DNA from: Dactylosporangium sp. AC04546
GTDB taxonomy: Bacteria; Actinomycetota; Actinomycetes; Mycobacteriales; Micromonosporaceae
NCBI RefSeq assembly: GCF_022095675.1
Contig: NZ_JAHYSG010000165.1
Coordinates: 1-20,973 of the forward strand
Length of the DNA stretch: 20,973 nucleotides
Direction of reading: 5' to 3'
In this document: positions 1-8,310 of the stretch, one piece after another
Layout of the letters: each line of letters begins with the position of its first letter
How positions within the stretch are numbered: the stretch's first letter is position 1
Notes under the pieces: generated by a model
Database searches by the model: none
What the model saw: only the letters and a program-made list of their open reading frames with translations
Told to the model about the DNA's origin: nothing
Program-made: the position numbers and the translations under genes

Positions 1-63
1 CGCAACGTCGATCTTGGATGCCCTCGCCTTCCTTCGCAGCCCGTATCCCTTGGAATAGATCGT

Positions 64-2451
64 CTAGTCCGCCGCCGATTCGACGAGCGCCCGCTGCGGC
101 TCCTCGCAGCGGAGTCGTTCGACGACAGTGACGGCGGCCGGGTAGGCCGGGTCGTCCGGGTAGCCGCTGTGGCCGGACGCCGCCGGGTAGGAGCCGTCGC
201 CGTCCGCCCGGGCGAAGCGCGGGTCGAGCATTCCACGGTCGATGTCGTCGTTGTCGGTGTCGTTGTCGGTGAGCGGGTAGTCGGTGAAGATCGGCCCGCC
301 GATCGGGTCGCTCGGGCGGTACAGGTTGCGCCACGGCCAGCCGCGACGGGCCTGCTCGCTGGTGTCGGGGGGCGGTGACCCTTGCAGGTACGCGCCGGCG
401 TGCAGCAGCGCCGGCAGGTTGAAGTACGCGGGGAAGAAGCGGGCGTAGAGCCGGCGCAGCGGGCTGCCGTAGGTGAGCAGTCCGACCCGCCGGCCCTCGT
501 CGTAGGTCAGCTGCATGACGACGGCCAGGCCGATGACGGTGCCCTGCGAGTGGCAGGACAGCAGGACGTGGCCGTGCCGGCCGAGGTGGCGGATGCGGGT
601 CAGCAGGTCCGGGACGGCGCGTTCGGCGTAGCACGGCGGCGCGAGCGGGTGGGTCGCGCGTGGCCAGAAGGTGCCGAGGTCCCACAGGATGCCGACGGTC
701 CGGCGGAACCGGGGGTTGCGATACGTCTGGCGGCCGACGAGGAACAGCCCGGCGGCGAACAGTCCGACGAGCGCGTCGCCGACGTTGACCATCCACGGCG
801 CGTGGTCCCAGATCAGGTCCGCGTCGAGGAGATACCCCGCGGTGGCGGCGGCGAGCAGCAACGCGACGAGCACGACGAAGACGCCGGCGACGCTGCGGCC
901 GGTGTCGCCGACGAGTGCCCGCGCCCAGATGTCGGCGATCGCACGGGCGCGCCGCGGATCGGCCGACGTGGCGTAGGTCGTTTCGACGTCGGCCACGATC
1001 GCGGTGGTGCGTCGCCGGATGCGGACCCAGCCTGCGACGGCGAGGACGACGGTCAGCACGACGAGCGGCACGCTGAGGGCGGCCGCCCAGAAGTACGGCA
1101 TCGCGACGACGAACGGGTCCGCGCCGCGGTCGGCCGTCTGGGGCTTGCCGACCGCGTGTGCCACGGTCAGCACGAGCGCCGCGGCGTAGGCGGCGGCCAG
1201 CGCGCCGCCGAGCATCATGAACACCACCGTGCCGAAGCCGTACCAGGCGGGCGGCGCGGCAACCGGGCGGCCGGCGGAGGGCTGCAGCCCGTCCGCGGCG
1301 ACCGGCGTGCGCCGCCGCATCGCCGCGACCGCCACCGCCGCGGCGACGAGGAGCACGAGCTGCGCGGCGGCCACGAACTCCACGGTGGCGGCGAGCCAGG
1401 GCAGCGGCGAACGTGGCGCGCCAGGTGTCGGGTCCGGCCGGGAGAGCCCCGGCAGCCACAGCACGACCAGCGCCGCCGCGTCGACCGCCAGCGCGATGAG
1501 CGGCAGCGTCCGGTACAGGTCCCACCGCCGGTGGTCGGGCTCGTCATCCCGGTCCGGTCGCGCACGGTCGGTCATCGACGGCAGGCAGGCCAGGACGACG
1601 GACGCGGCGAGCAGTACGAGCGAACAGCCGAGCAGCAGCTCCGCGGCTGGGAACCGGCCGTGCAGCGTGGGCCGGTGGCGGGCGAACGGCGTCAGGAGGA
1701 AGATCCCGACGACCGCCAGCCAGGCGGTGACGTGGACGGCCCGGAGCCGGCGCACCGGTCCCGTCCCGTTCCACAGGCTGCGGTCCTCCAGCAGGGTCGC
1801 CGGCGCGGCCGCGTCCGGCACGGCTGCCGGCACCCGCACGGCCTCGGTCTCCCGCCAGGTCTTGTTGGCCAGCCACCACAGCAGCCCGATCGCGGCCAGC
1901 GGGAACAGCGCCGTCAGCGCCAGCCGGCGGCCCGGGGACGCCAGCCAGTCCCAGGTGAGGAAGCTCAGCCAGGACACCCGATCCGTGCAGGACCGGCCGT
2001 CGGGCCGGATGCACTGCCAGCCGATGAGGTCCATCGACGCCGTCACGGCGGCGATCGCGGCCACCAGCGTGATCGACAGGGCGAACAGGCGCTGGACCGC
2101 CGCGCCGGCCTGACGCGCCGCCTCGGCGAGCCGGCCGGGGCGCGGACCGGTGTCCGGCCGGGCCCAGTACGCCACGTTGACGAGCAGGAACGGGGTCAGC
2201 AGCAGCCACAGCGCGCGGCTGCTGCCACCGGCAGTGAGCCCGCCCCACGAGTAGGCCTCGAGGCGCCGCTCCGCGGTGTCGGCGCTGACCAGCGGCGACT
2301 CCCACCGGCGCCGGTAGCAGCCCGCCTGGGCGTCGCCGGACACCCGCGCGACGTCCAGATGGTCCAGCATGCTCGTCGGCGGGGTACCGGAGACGCCGTG
2401 GACCCGCAGCTCGGTCCATCCGCCGTCGTCCGCGTTGACGTATCGGGCCAC
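64..2451 (-). CDS. Polytopic membrane protein with C-terminal alpha/beta-hydrolase-like domain
   Basis: 795 residues. I chose the GTG at 2451 because GGAGG lies 6 bases upstream; longer in-frame starts would run into the divergent gene. The N-terminus carries the segment ELRVHGVSGTPP, which I recall from uncharacterised actinobacterial proteins. Many hydrophobic segments follow (roughly residues 80-105, 120-145, 180-200, 240-300, 320-350, 360-385, 410-440, 460-490, 530-590). The last ~190 residues look like a cytosolic hydrolase: a nucleophile elbow CHSQG (Ser635), a probable Asp in YRPSDPIGG (about 715) and a His in GHSGYPDDPAY (about 761) would make a triad. The tail has an Asp/Asn-rich stretch (TDNDTDNDD). 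Family resemblance to lipase-like folds is inferred from these motifs alone; substrate is unknown. It diverges from the TRIC gene. Confidence 0.75.
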   Translation of the reverse strand: MARYVNADDGGWTELRVHGVSGTPPTSMLDHLDVARVSGDAQAGCYRRRWESPLVSADTAERRLEAYSWGGLTAGGSSRALWLLLTPFLLVNVAYWARPDTGPRPGRLAEAARQAGAAVQRLFALSITLVAAIAAVTASMDLIGWQCIRPDGRSCTDRVSWLSFLTWDWLASPGRRLALTALFPLAAIGLLWWLANKTWRETEAVRVPAAVPDAAAPATLLEDRSLWNGTGPVRRLRAVHVTAWLAVVGIFLLTPFARHRPTLHGRFPAAELLLGCSLVLLAASVVLACLPSMTDRARPDRDDEPDHRRWDLYRTLPLIALAVDAAALVVLWLPGLSRPDPTPGAPRSPLPWLAATVEFVAAAQLVLLVAAAVAVAAMRRRTPVAADGLQPSAGRPVAAPPAWYGFGTVVFMMLGGALAAAYAAALVLTVAHAVGKPQTADRGADPFVVAMPYFWAAALSVPLVVLTVVLAVAGWVRIRRRTTAIVADVETTYATSADPRRARAIADIWARALVGDTGRSVAGVFVVLVALLLAAATAGYLLDADLIWDHAPWMVNVGDALVGLFAAGLFLVGRQTYRNPRFRRTVGILWDLGTFWPRATHPLAPPCYAERAVPDLLTRIRHLGRHGHVLLSCHSQGTVIGLAVVMQLTYDEGRRVGLLTYGSPLRRLYARFFPAYFNLPALLHAGAYLQGSPPPDTSEQARRGWPWRNLYRPSDPIGGPIFTDYPLTDNDTDNDDIDRGMLDPRFARADGDGSYPAASGHSGYPDDPAYPAAVTVVERLRCEEPQRALVESAAD

Positions 2452-2466
2452 CTCGCACCTCCGCGT

Positions 2467-2523
2467 CCTCAGCCTGAGGTGTACGCCGCCGGGTCCAACG
2501 TCAGCAGTGGCCGAACGGCCACT
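2467..2523. promoter_or_regulatory. Divergent control region with two inverted repeats
   Basis: Between the hydrolase gene (starts 2451, -) and the TRIC gene (starts 2586, +) are two perfect dyads. One is CCTCAG-C-CTGAGG at 2467-2479. The other is AGTGGCCG-AA-CGGCCACT at 2506-2523, 8-base arms around 2 bases. A 10-base tandem duplication (CCGGCCTGTT twice, 2541-2560) follows. The second dyad has the size of a repressor operator, but no regulator is nearby and I see no clear -10/-35, so this is a candidate only. Confidence 0.3.
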
Positions 2524-2585
2524 CCCCCATACCTGATCAACCGGCCTGTTCCGGCCTGTTCCGCGGTCCGCGCCGACCGCCGAGA

Positions 2586-3242
2586 ATGCAGGGCGTGTCA
2601 GCACGCACCGTCATCGACATCCTCGAGCTCGCCGGCCTCTACGTCTTCGCCACGTCGGGCGCGCTCATGGCCGTCCACCAGCGATTCGACGTCGTGGGCA
2701 TCGTGATCCTCGCGCTGCTCACCGCCCTCGGCGGCGGCATCCTGCGCGACCTGATCATCGGCGACACGCCGCCGGCCGCCTTCACCAACGTCAGCTACCT
2801 GGTGATCCCGCTGGTCGCCGCGGCCGTCACCTTCTTCGTCCATCCCGTGTTCCAGCGGCTGACCTTCACGATGCTCGTGTTCGACGCCGCCGGCCTCGGC
2901 CTGTTCTGCGTCACCGGCACGCTCAAGGCCCTCGACTTCGGTCTGGGCTCGCTGCAGGCGGTGCTGCTGGGCATCACGACCGCCGTGGGCGGCGGCGTCC
3001 TGCGCGACATCACCGCCCGGCAGACACCGGCGCTGGTCCAGGTCGACACCGACCTGTACTCGATCCCGGCGGCGGCCGGCGCGGCCGTCGTCGCGGCGGC
3101 ACACCACACGGCCCTGCCGATGCCGGCCGTCGCGACCGCCGCGGCGGTGGCGGTGTTCGTCTTCCGCATCGTCGCCATGCTCCGCCACTGGACCGCCCCG
3201 CGCGCCTGGCACCGCGGCGCTCCGGACAACGCGCCTGATTGA
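2586..3242 (+). CDS. Trimeric intracellular cation (TRIC/UPF0126) channel family protein
   Basis: 218 residues, the usual family length, with about seven hydrophobic helices. The family's internal duplication is visible: GGGILRD (residues 49-55) is followed by IIGDTPP, and GGGVLRD (135-141) is followed by ITARQTP. These are the paired glycine-rich motifs that line the pore in bacterial TRIC channels, which pass K+/Na+ across the cytoplasmic membrane. The start is uncertain: ATG at 2586 has no clear Shine-Dalgarno, and GTG at 2595 follows AGGG closely and would remove three residues. The C-terminus is short and basic. The gene converges on the nuclease-like gene with a 10-base gap, so there is no room for a separate terminator. 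Confidence 0.88.
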   Translation: MQGVSARTVIDILELAGLYVFATSGALMAVHQRFDVVGIVILALLTALGGGILRDLIIGDTPPAAFTNVSYLVIPLVAAAVTFFVHPVFQRLTFTMLVFDAAGLGLFCVTGTLKALDFGLGSLQAVLLGITTAVGGGVLRDITARQTPALVQVDTDLYSIPAAAGAAVVAAAHHTALPMPAVATAAAVAVFVFRIVAMLRHWTAPRAWHRGAPDNAPD

Positions 3243-3252
3243 CAATGCGCGT

Positions 3253-4323
3253 TCACACGATGTCGTCCGTCACAGACGGTCCCATGCCCGGAGATGCTGC
3301 GCCCAGCCGCATCACGAAGTCCTCCAGTTGCGCGCACAGTTGGGCGACTGCCGCGCTTTCGCTGACGTTCGGAGGAATGATCAGCGGCGTGAGAAAACCT
3401 TCCTCCTCAAACAACCCGGCTCGGCCGGTTTCGTTCAGCCCACCCAGCGCTTGTTGGATGCGCACCCGGTTCAGACCCGACCAGCGCGGGCCGACCTGGG
3501 CCCACAGCGGTGAGAAGCCGAATTTGGCCCAGGCTCGCGGCAGGATTCCGAACCAGGCTTGGGCACCGGTCGGACTCGTCACATACCAGCCGGCGTAGTC
3601 CATGGCGACGGACTTACTGACCGGCGTCGCGATGGCTGGGTCGAGCTCGATCCGGACCCGATCCATCAGGTACTGCAACTGGTGTATCAGCTGGCCAGTG
3701 CGCTGTCCGAGTTCATCGAGCCGGGGCGGCAGGTAGGCAGCGCTGTCCATCACCTCCGTCAAGGCGAGCAGTTGTTCGGCGTCCTCAACGAGATCCCTTT
3801 CGTTCGCAGCACGCAAAGCGTCCCTGACACGGGTGACGACCTCGCGCCAGCTGACGAGAGCCAGCGTCGTACGCGGGCCGACCTGAACGCTCCGAACGTC
3901 ACCGTCATCCGATTGGCGAGACAACGCCAGCGCGGTAAGCAGTTCGCGCCACAACGAGGGCAAGCGGACGCTGGGCGCGACAACCAACACCATGCCGGCG
4001 ACGTCATCAGCAAGACGCGCGAGGTACCCGCCAGGCTGCTGCTCCGTCAGCCCAGCGCCGAACTTGGCCTCCACGATCAGCCGCTCGCGGGCCGCTGCGT
4101 CGATACCCACGATGTCGGGCCGCCCGAGCCCGTCAGCACCGACCTGGCCGGCGTATCGCAGGTCCCGCGGGAGCTCGCAACCCAGGACGCGGGCAATGTC
4201 GTTCATCGCGTCCCGGGCCGACGGCGCCGCATGCAGCAAGTAGGTCAAGGCCTCGGTGGCGAGGTTCTCCTCGCTGACCGTGAACCGGCGCGCAAGATGG
4301 GCGAGGATCCGGCTGTGCGTCAT
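3253..4323 (-). CDS. Stand-alone PD-(D/E)XK nuclease-like protein
   Basis: 356 residues from ATG at 4323; GTG at 4341 is an in-frame alternative, and neither has a good Shine-Dalgarno. The nuclease signature is clear: GRPD (Asp70), then IVEAKF (Glu85-x-Lys87), then QPGGY (Gln96-x3-Tyr100), the E-x-K plus QxxxY arrangement of RecB/Cas4-like members. The N-terminal ~60 residues (MTHSRILAHLARRF onward, with LATEALTYLL) are helical, and the C-terminal 200 residues are all alpha/beta with no motif I recognise. Soluble, no signal peptide. Such orphan nucleases often belong to anti-phage or restriction loci, but no methylase, helicase or partner gene is adjacent, so defence is inference. Codon use is less GC-biased than its neighbours, suggesting acquisition by transfer. 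Confidence 0.72.
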   Translation of the reverse strand: MTHSRILAHLARRFTVSEENLATEALTYLLHAAPSARDAMNDIARVLGCELPRDLRYAGQVGADGLGRPDIVGIDAAARERLIVEAKFGAGLTEQQPGGYLARLADDVAGMVLVVAPSVRLPSLWRELLTALALSRQSDDGDVRSVQVGPRTTLALVSWREVVTRVRDALRAANERDLVEDAEQLLALTEVMDSAAYLPPRLDELGQRTGQLIHQLQYLMDRVRIELDPAIATPVSKSVAMDYAGWYVTSPTGAQAWFGILPRAWAKFGFSPLWAQVGPRWSGLNRVRIQQALGGLNETGRAGLFEEEGFLTPLIIPPNVSESAAVAQLCAQLEDFVMRLGAASPGMGPSVTDDIV

Positions 4324-4336
4324 GGATACAGGTTCG

Positions 4337-4566
4337 CGCACAAAGCGGGGACAACTCCAGTGGAGAACCCGAGGACCTGGCCAGCCGAAGGGTGTCCGCG
4401 GTCGGCAGCGACAGGAGCGATCCGTCGAGGTCCCACAGCAGCCCCAGGCGATCGTCCCGGGCGACGAAGCGCGGGCCGAGACCGCGCCCGGTAAGCCGCT
4501 CCCCGCCGCGAGGTGGTGCGCCAGCCGCCCGGACGACTTCAGCTCCCCGTCGCCGCCGAGCGCCGC
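4337..4566 (-). pseudogene. Possible frameshifted remnant of an unidentified gene
   Basis: Just upstream of the nuclease-like gene the minus strand shows protein-like text in two frames. One frame reads ALGGDGELKSSGRLAHHLA (4566-4507). After a one-base shift near 4505, another frame continues with GERLTGRGLGPRF, then VARDDRLGLLWDLDGSLLS and LPTADTLRLARSSGSPLEL (4504 to about 4337). Joined, these give one plausible globular stretch of about 75 residues; neither frame alone has a convincing start or end. I do not recognise the family. It could be a decayed gene fused to or preceding the nuclease, or chance coding-like composition. Confidence 0.25.
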
Positions 4567-4835
4567 GTCCGGGCCGGGCCGGGCCGGGCGGCAGCGGTCG
4601 GCGCGGGGTCGACATCGTCCGAGCCTGGATCTTAATTCTTTCGTCCAGGGTGAGCGAAAGTTCAGCGCCATCCAGCGATACATATAGACATTCAAATAAA
4701 AGAGCCCTACATTTGGCTCCGCCAGGCATCGGCGTGCCGGGCCCAACCGCAGGACATCGACAGTGATGTTGCCGTGGTCCCGGGCACGCCGCGACGAGCG
4801 GCGGCATCGCTGTCCCCGCTCTCCCTGGAGGAATC
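4567..4835. other. Gene-free AT-rich pocket and promoter region upstream of the secreted multidomain gene
   Basis: No convincing gene. Roughly 4620-4715 is much richer in A/T than anything else in the window and looks foreign. The rest, up to the GTG at 4836, should hold the promoter of the secreted multidomain gene. An imperfect dyad ACATC-N6-GATGT (4754-4769) lies about 65 bases before the start; I cannot assign a regulator to it. Confidence 0.4.
4693..4719 (-). terminator. Intrinsic-terminator-like hairpin with T-rich tail
   Basis: On the minus strand GAGCC (4719-4715) and GGCTC (4706-4702) pair around an 8-base loop and run straight into TTTTATTT. A U-tailed hairpin of this kind is uncommon in high-GC actinomycetes. 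No minus-strand gene lies upstream of it here, so it may be left over from a lost or imported gene. Confidence 0.4.
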
Positions 4836-7800
4836 GTGTCCGTCCCGCTCAGGCGTGCGCGTATCCCGATCATGGGTGCCCTCGCCTCCGCGCTCGCCCT
4901 CTCCGCCTCGCTGCTCACCGCCGGCAGTGCGACCGCCGCGCCGCCGGCCCAGGAGCCCGGCATCACCCTGCGCACCTTCGACCTGCAGACCGCCCTCAGC
5001 AACCTCTGCAACCTCAAGCCGGCCCAGACGCCCAACGTCGACAAGCTCATGCCGACGATCAACTGGACGACCGCCGCCGACTTCGGCCAGGAGGACAACT
5101 TCTACACCCAGGCCATCGGCAACATCAGCATCGCGACGGCCGGCACGTACGCGTTCCGGCTCATCAGCGACGACGGCTCCCGCCTGATCATCGACGACAG
5201 CGTCGTCATCAACCACGACGGCCTGCACGGCGCGTCGGCCAAGGACGGCTCGGTCGCGCTCGGCACGGGGTACCACTCGCTGCACATCGACTTCTTCGAG
5301 GCGGGCGGCGGCCAGCAGCTCACCCTGCAGTGGCAGCCGCCGGGCGCGACGTCGTTCGTCACCTTGCCCACCAGCGTGCTCAGCACCGACGCCGGGGTCG
5401 TGCGGGTCACCGCGCCCGGGCGCAAGGAGTGCGAGACGGCCGGCGACTCGCCGGGCGACGGGCTGCCGCTGACCGCGGTGCACCCGAACTTCACGCTGAC
5501 CAACCTGCGTCCCGCCGGGTTCCAGCCCAAGGTGACCGGCATGGACTGGCTGCCCGACGGCCGGCTCGTGATCTCCACCTGGGGCGGCGACGACCAGTCC
5601 GGCACGTCGCAGGCGGGCGAGGTGTTCATCCTGTCCGGCACCGGCGGTACCACCGGGAACGTCACGACGAAGCGGATCGCCAGCGCCCTCAAGGAGCCGA
5701 TGGGCCTCAAGGTGGTGGACGGCGTCGTGTACGTCTCGGAGAAGCAGCGCCTCACGCGGCTGGTCGACACCAACGGCGACGAGGTCGCCGACCAGTACCA
5801 GACGGTGGCGACCTGGCCCTACGGCGGCAACTTCCACGAGTTCGCGTTCGGCCTGCTGTACCAGGACGGGTTCTTCTACGTGAACCTGTCGGTGTCGATC
5901 AACTACGGCGGGAACACCACCAACCCGCAGCCGATCGCCAACCGGGGCACCACGATCAAGATCGACGCGAGCACCGGGGCCATCTCGTACCTCGCCGGCG
6001 GCCTGCGCACGCCGCACGGCATCGGCTGGGGCCCGGAGAACGGCATCTTCGTCACCGACAACCAGGGCGGCTACCAGCCGGCCTCGAAGCTGGTCCACAT
6101 CAAGCAGGGCCGCTTCTTCAACCACTACCTCAACCCGCAGGGCCCGTTCGACAACGCCCCCACGACCCAGCCGGTCATGTGGATGCCGCAGAACGAGATC
6201 GGCAACTCGCCCAGCACCCCGCTGTACATGCCCAGCGGCCTGTACGCCGGGCAGTTCCTCGTCGGCGACGTCACCTACGGCGGCCTGCAGCGCGCCTTCG
6301 TCGAGAAGATCAACGGCGAGTACCAGGGCGCGTACTTCCGGCTCACCCAGGGCCTGGAGGCCGGCGTCTCGGAGGTCGCCCTCGGCCCCGACGGCGCCGT
6401 CTACGTCGGCGGCCTCGGCGCCGGCGGCAACTGGGGCCAGAGCGGCAAGCTGCTCTACGGCCTGCAGAAGCTGACGCCCAACGGCAACAACCACTTCGAC
6501 ATGCTGGCGATGCGGGCCACATCGACCGGTTTCGAGATCGAGTACACCCAGCCGCTGTCGGCCGCCACCGCCACGGCGCTCGCCTCGAAGTACCGCGTGA
6601 AGCAGTGGCGCTACGTGCCGACCGCCGCCTACGGCGGGCCGAAGATCGACGAGGAGACCCTCTCGGTGACCTCGGCGACGCTCTCCCCCGACGGCAAGAA
6701 GGTCAACCTGGTCATCAGCGGCCTCAAGGCCGGCCGTGTCGTGCACGTGCGCTCACCCCGGCCGTTCGCGGCCGCCAACGGCCAGTCGCTGTGGAGCACC
6801 GAGGCCTGGTACACCCTCAACGCCGTCCCCGGCCAGACCCCGCCGGTCAACCTCGCGCTCGGCCGCCCGGCCACGTCCGACAGCAACTGCTCCACGTCGG
6901 AGGTCGCGGCCCGGGCCGTGAACGGCACCGCCAACAACGGCAACCTCGACAAGTGGTGCTCGCAGGGCGCGTCGAAGTGGCTGCAGGTCGATCTCGGCTC
7001 CACCCAGACGGTGAATCGAGTGGTACTGCAGCACGCCGGCGCCGGCGGCGAGAACACCGCGTGGAACACGAGGGACTTCAACGTCCAGGTGAGCACCAAC
7101 GGCACCACATGGACGACCGTCGCGACGGTGACCGGCAACACCGCCAGTGTCACCACGCACAACCTGGCTCCGGTGCCGGCCCGCTACGTGCGGGTCAACG
7201 TCACCACGCCGGCGAGCGACGGCAACGCCGCCGCCCGCGTCTACGAGCTGGAGGTGTACGGCGGCACGAGCACGGCCGGCAACCTCGCGCTGAACAAGGC
7301 CGCCACCGCCGACAGTTCGTGCGCCGCCGCGGAGGCCGCGGCGAAGGCGGTCAACGGCAGCGTGTCGGGCGGCAACGCCGACAAGTGGTGCTCGCTCGGC
7401 GCGTCGAAGTGGCTGCAGGTCGACCTCGGCGCCGCACAGACGGTCGGCCGGGTCGTGCTCAAGCACGCCGGCGCCGGCGGCGAGAACAGCGCCTGGAACA
7501 CCCGCGACTTCAACCTCCAGGTCAGCACCGACGGCACCGCCTGGACGACGGTCGCGACCGTCACCGGCAACACGCTCGGCAGCACCACGCACGTCTTCAC
7601 GCCGACGCAGGCGCGGTACATCCGGCTGAACGTCACCACCCCGGCCAGCGACGGCAACGCCGCCGCGCGCGTCTACGAGCTGGAGGCCTACAGCTCCGCC
7701 GGGGCGAACCCGGGCCGCGTCGTGCTCTTCGACGGCGCGAACCTCGACAACTTCGAGCAGACCGCCGGCGGCGCCGCGACGTGGCCGCTGGGCAACGGCG

Positions 7801-8303
7801 GCGCCGAGGTGTTCGGCGGCGACATCCGCAGCAAGGAGGCGTTCGGCGACTTCCGGCTGCACATCGAGTTCTGGCTGCCGAACCTCCCGCCGGAGGTGAC
7901 CGGCCAGGCCCGCGCGAACAGCGGGATCTACCTGCAGGACCGCTACGAGCTGCAGGTGCTCGACTCGTACGGCGACACGTCGATCGGCATCGACGAGTGC
8001 GCGTCGATCTACAACAAGATCGCGCCGACGAGCAACGCGGCCACGGCACCGCAGACGTGGCAGACCTACGACGTGACGTTCCGCGCGGCCCGGTACAACG
8101 CCTCCGGGACCAAGACCGAGAACGCCCGCGTCACGGTCGTGTGGAACGGCGTGACGGTGCACAACAACGTGGCGATCGACGGCCCGACCGGCGCCGGCGC
8201 CGCGGAGGGCCCGGCCGCCGGCCGCATCCGCCTGCAGGACCACGGCGACCCGGGCGCCAACCTGTTCTACCGCAACATCTGGGTCGAGCCGCTGGCCCTG
8301 TAG
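4836..8303 (+). CDS. Secreted PA14 / beta-propeller / 2x F5/8C / DUF1080 multidomain protein
   Basis: 1155 residues; GTG start with GGAGG 4 bases upstream. A signal peptide (residues 1-35, ending ATAAPPA) precedes a PA14-like carbohydrate-binding domain (about 45-180; YAFRLISDDGSRLIID, HSLHIDFFEAGGGQQLTLQW). Residues 215-660 form a glucose/sorbosone-dehydrogenase-type beta-propeller (MDWLPDGRLVISTWGG; RTPHGIGWGPENGIFVTDN; LGPDGAVYVGGL). Two nearly identical F5/8 type C (discoidin, CBM32-like) modules follow (671-808 and 816-952), each with a conserved Cys pair (685/708, 829/852). The C-terminus (960-1152) is DUF1080, the 3-keto-disaccharide hydrolase/LamG-like fold (VVLFDGANLDNFE, RANSGIYLQDRYELQVLDSYG). 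It is probably an extracellular enzyme on polysaccharide, with propeller oxidation and DUF1080 hydrolysis as possible linked steps; that coupling is inference. Confidence 0.88.
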   Translation: MSVPLRRARIPIMGALASALALSASLLTAGSATAAPPAQEPGITLRTFDLQTALSNLCNLKPAQTPNVDKLMPTINWTTAADFGQEDNFYTQAIGNISIATAGTYAFRLISDDGSRLIIDDSVVINHDGLHGASAKDGSVALGTGYHSLHIDFFEAGGGQQLTLQWQPPGATSFVTLPTSVLSTDAGVVRVTAPGRKECETAGDSPGDGLPLTAVHPNFTLTNLRPAGFQPKVTGMDWLPDGRLVISTWGGDDQSGTSQAGEVFILSGTGGTTGNVTTKRIASALKEPMGLKVVDGVVYVSEKQRLTRLVDTNGDEVADQYQTVATWPYGGNFHEFAFGLLYQDGFFYVNLSVSINYGGNTTNPQPIANRGTTIKIDASTGAISYLAGGLRTPHGIGWGPENGIFVTDNQGGYQPASKLVHIKQGRFFNHYLNPQGPFDNAPTTQPVMWMPQNEIGNSPSTPLYMPSGLYAGQFLVGDVTYGGLQRAFVEKINGEYQGAYFRLTQGLEAGVSEVALGPDGAVYVGGLGAGGNWGQSGKLLYGLQKLTPNGNNHFDMLAMRATSTGFEIEYTQPLSAATATALASKYRVKQWRYVPTAAYGGPKIDEETLSVTSATLSPDGKKVNLVISGLKAGRVVHVRSPRPFAAANGQSLWSTEAWYTLNAVPGQTPPVNLALGRPATSDSNCSTSEVAARAVNGTANNGNLDKWCSQGASKWLQVDLGSTQTVNRVVLQHAGAGGENTAWNTRDFNVQVSTNGTTWTTVATVTGNTASVTTHNLAPVPARYVRVNVTTPASDGNAAARVYELEVYGGTSTAGNLALNKAATADSSCAAAEAAAKAVNGSVSGGNADKWCSLGASKWLQVDLGAAQTVGRVVLKHAGAGGENSAWNTRDFNLQVSTDGTAWTTVATVTGNTLGSTTHVFTPTQARYIRLNVTTPASDGNAAARVYELEAYSSAGANPGRVVLFDGANLDNFEQTAGGAATWPLGNGGAEVFGGDIRSKEAFGDFRLHIEFWLPNLPPEVTGQARANSGIYLQDRYELQVLDSYGDTSIGIDECASIYNKIAPTSNAATAPQTWQTYDVTFRAARYNASGTKTENARVTVVWNGVTVHNNVAIDGPTGAGAAEGPAAGRIRLQDHGDPGANLFYRNIWVEPLAL
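6846..7691 (+). repeat. Tandem duplication encoding the two F5/8C modules
   Basis: 6846-7259 and 7281-7691 are direct repeats inside the secreted multidomain gene. Protein blocks recur almost unchanged (GASKWLQVDLG, HAGAGGEN, AWNTRDFN, TPASDGNAAARVYELE), and several DNA stretches of more than 20 bases match with only scattered third-position changes. This indicates a recent or homogenised intragenic duplication. Confidence 0.85.
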
Positions 8304-8310
8304 CCCGCCG

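Noticed and set aside
1..63. Left edge of the window
   Set aside because: No start, stop pairing, hairpin or motif I can support in these 63 bases.
382..2706. Very long open plus-strand frame opposite the membrane hydrolase gene
   Set aside because: Gln/Arg/Gly-rich low-complexity translation typical of the antisense of a GC-rich gene; the minus strand has real helices, motifs and a ribosome site.
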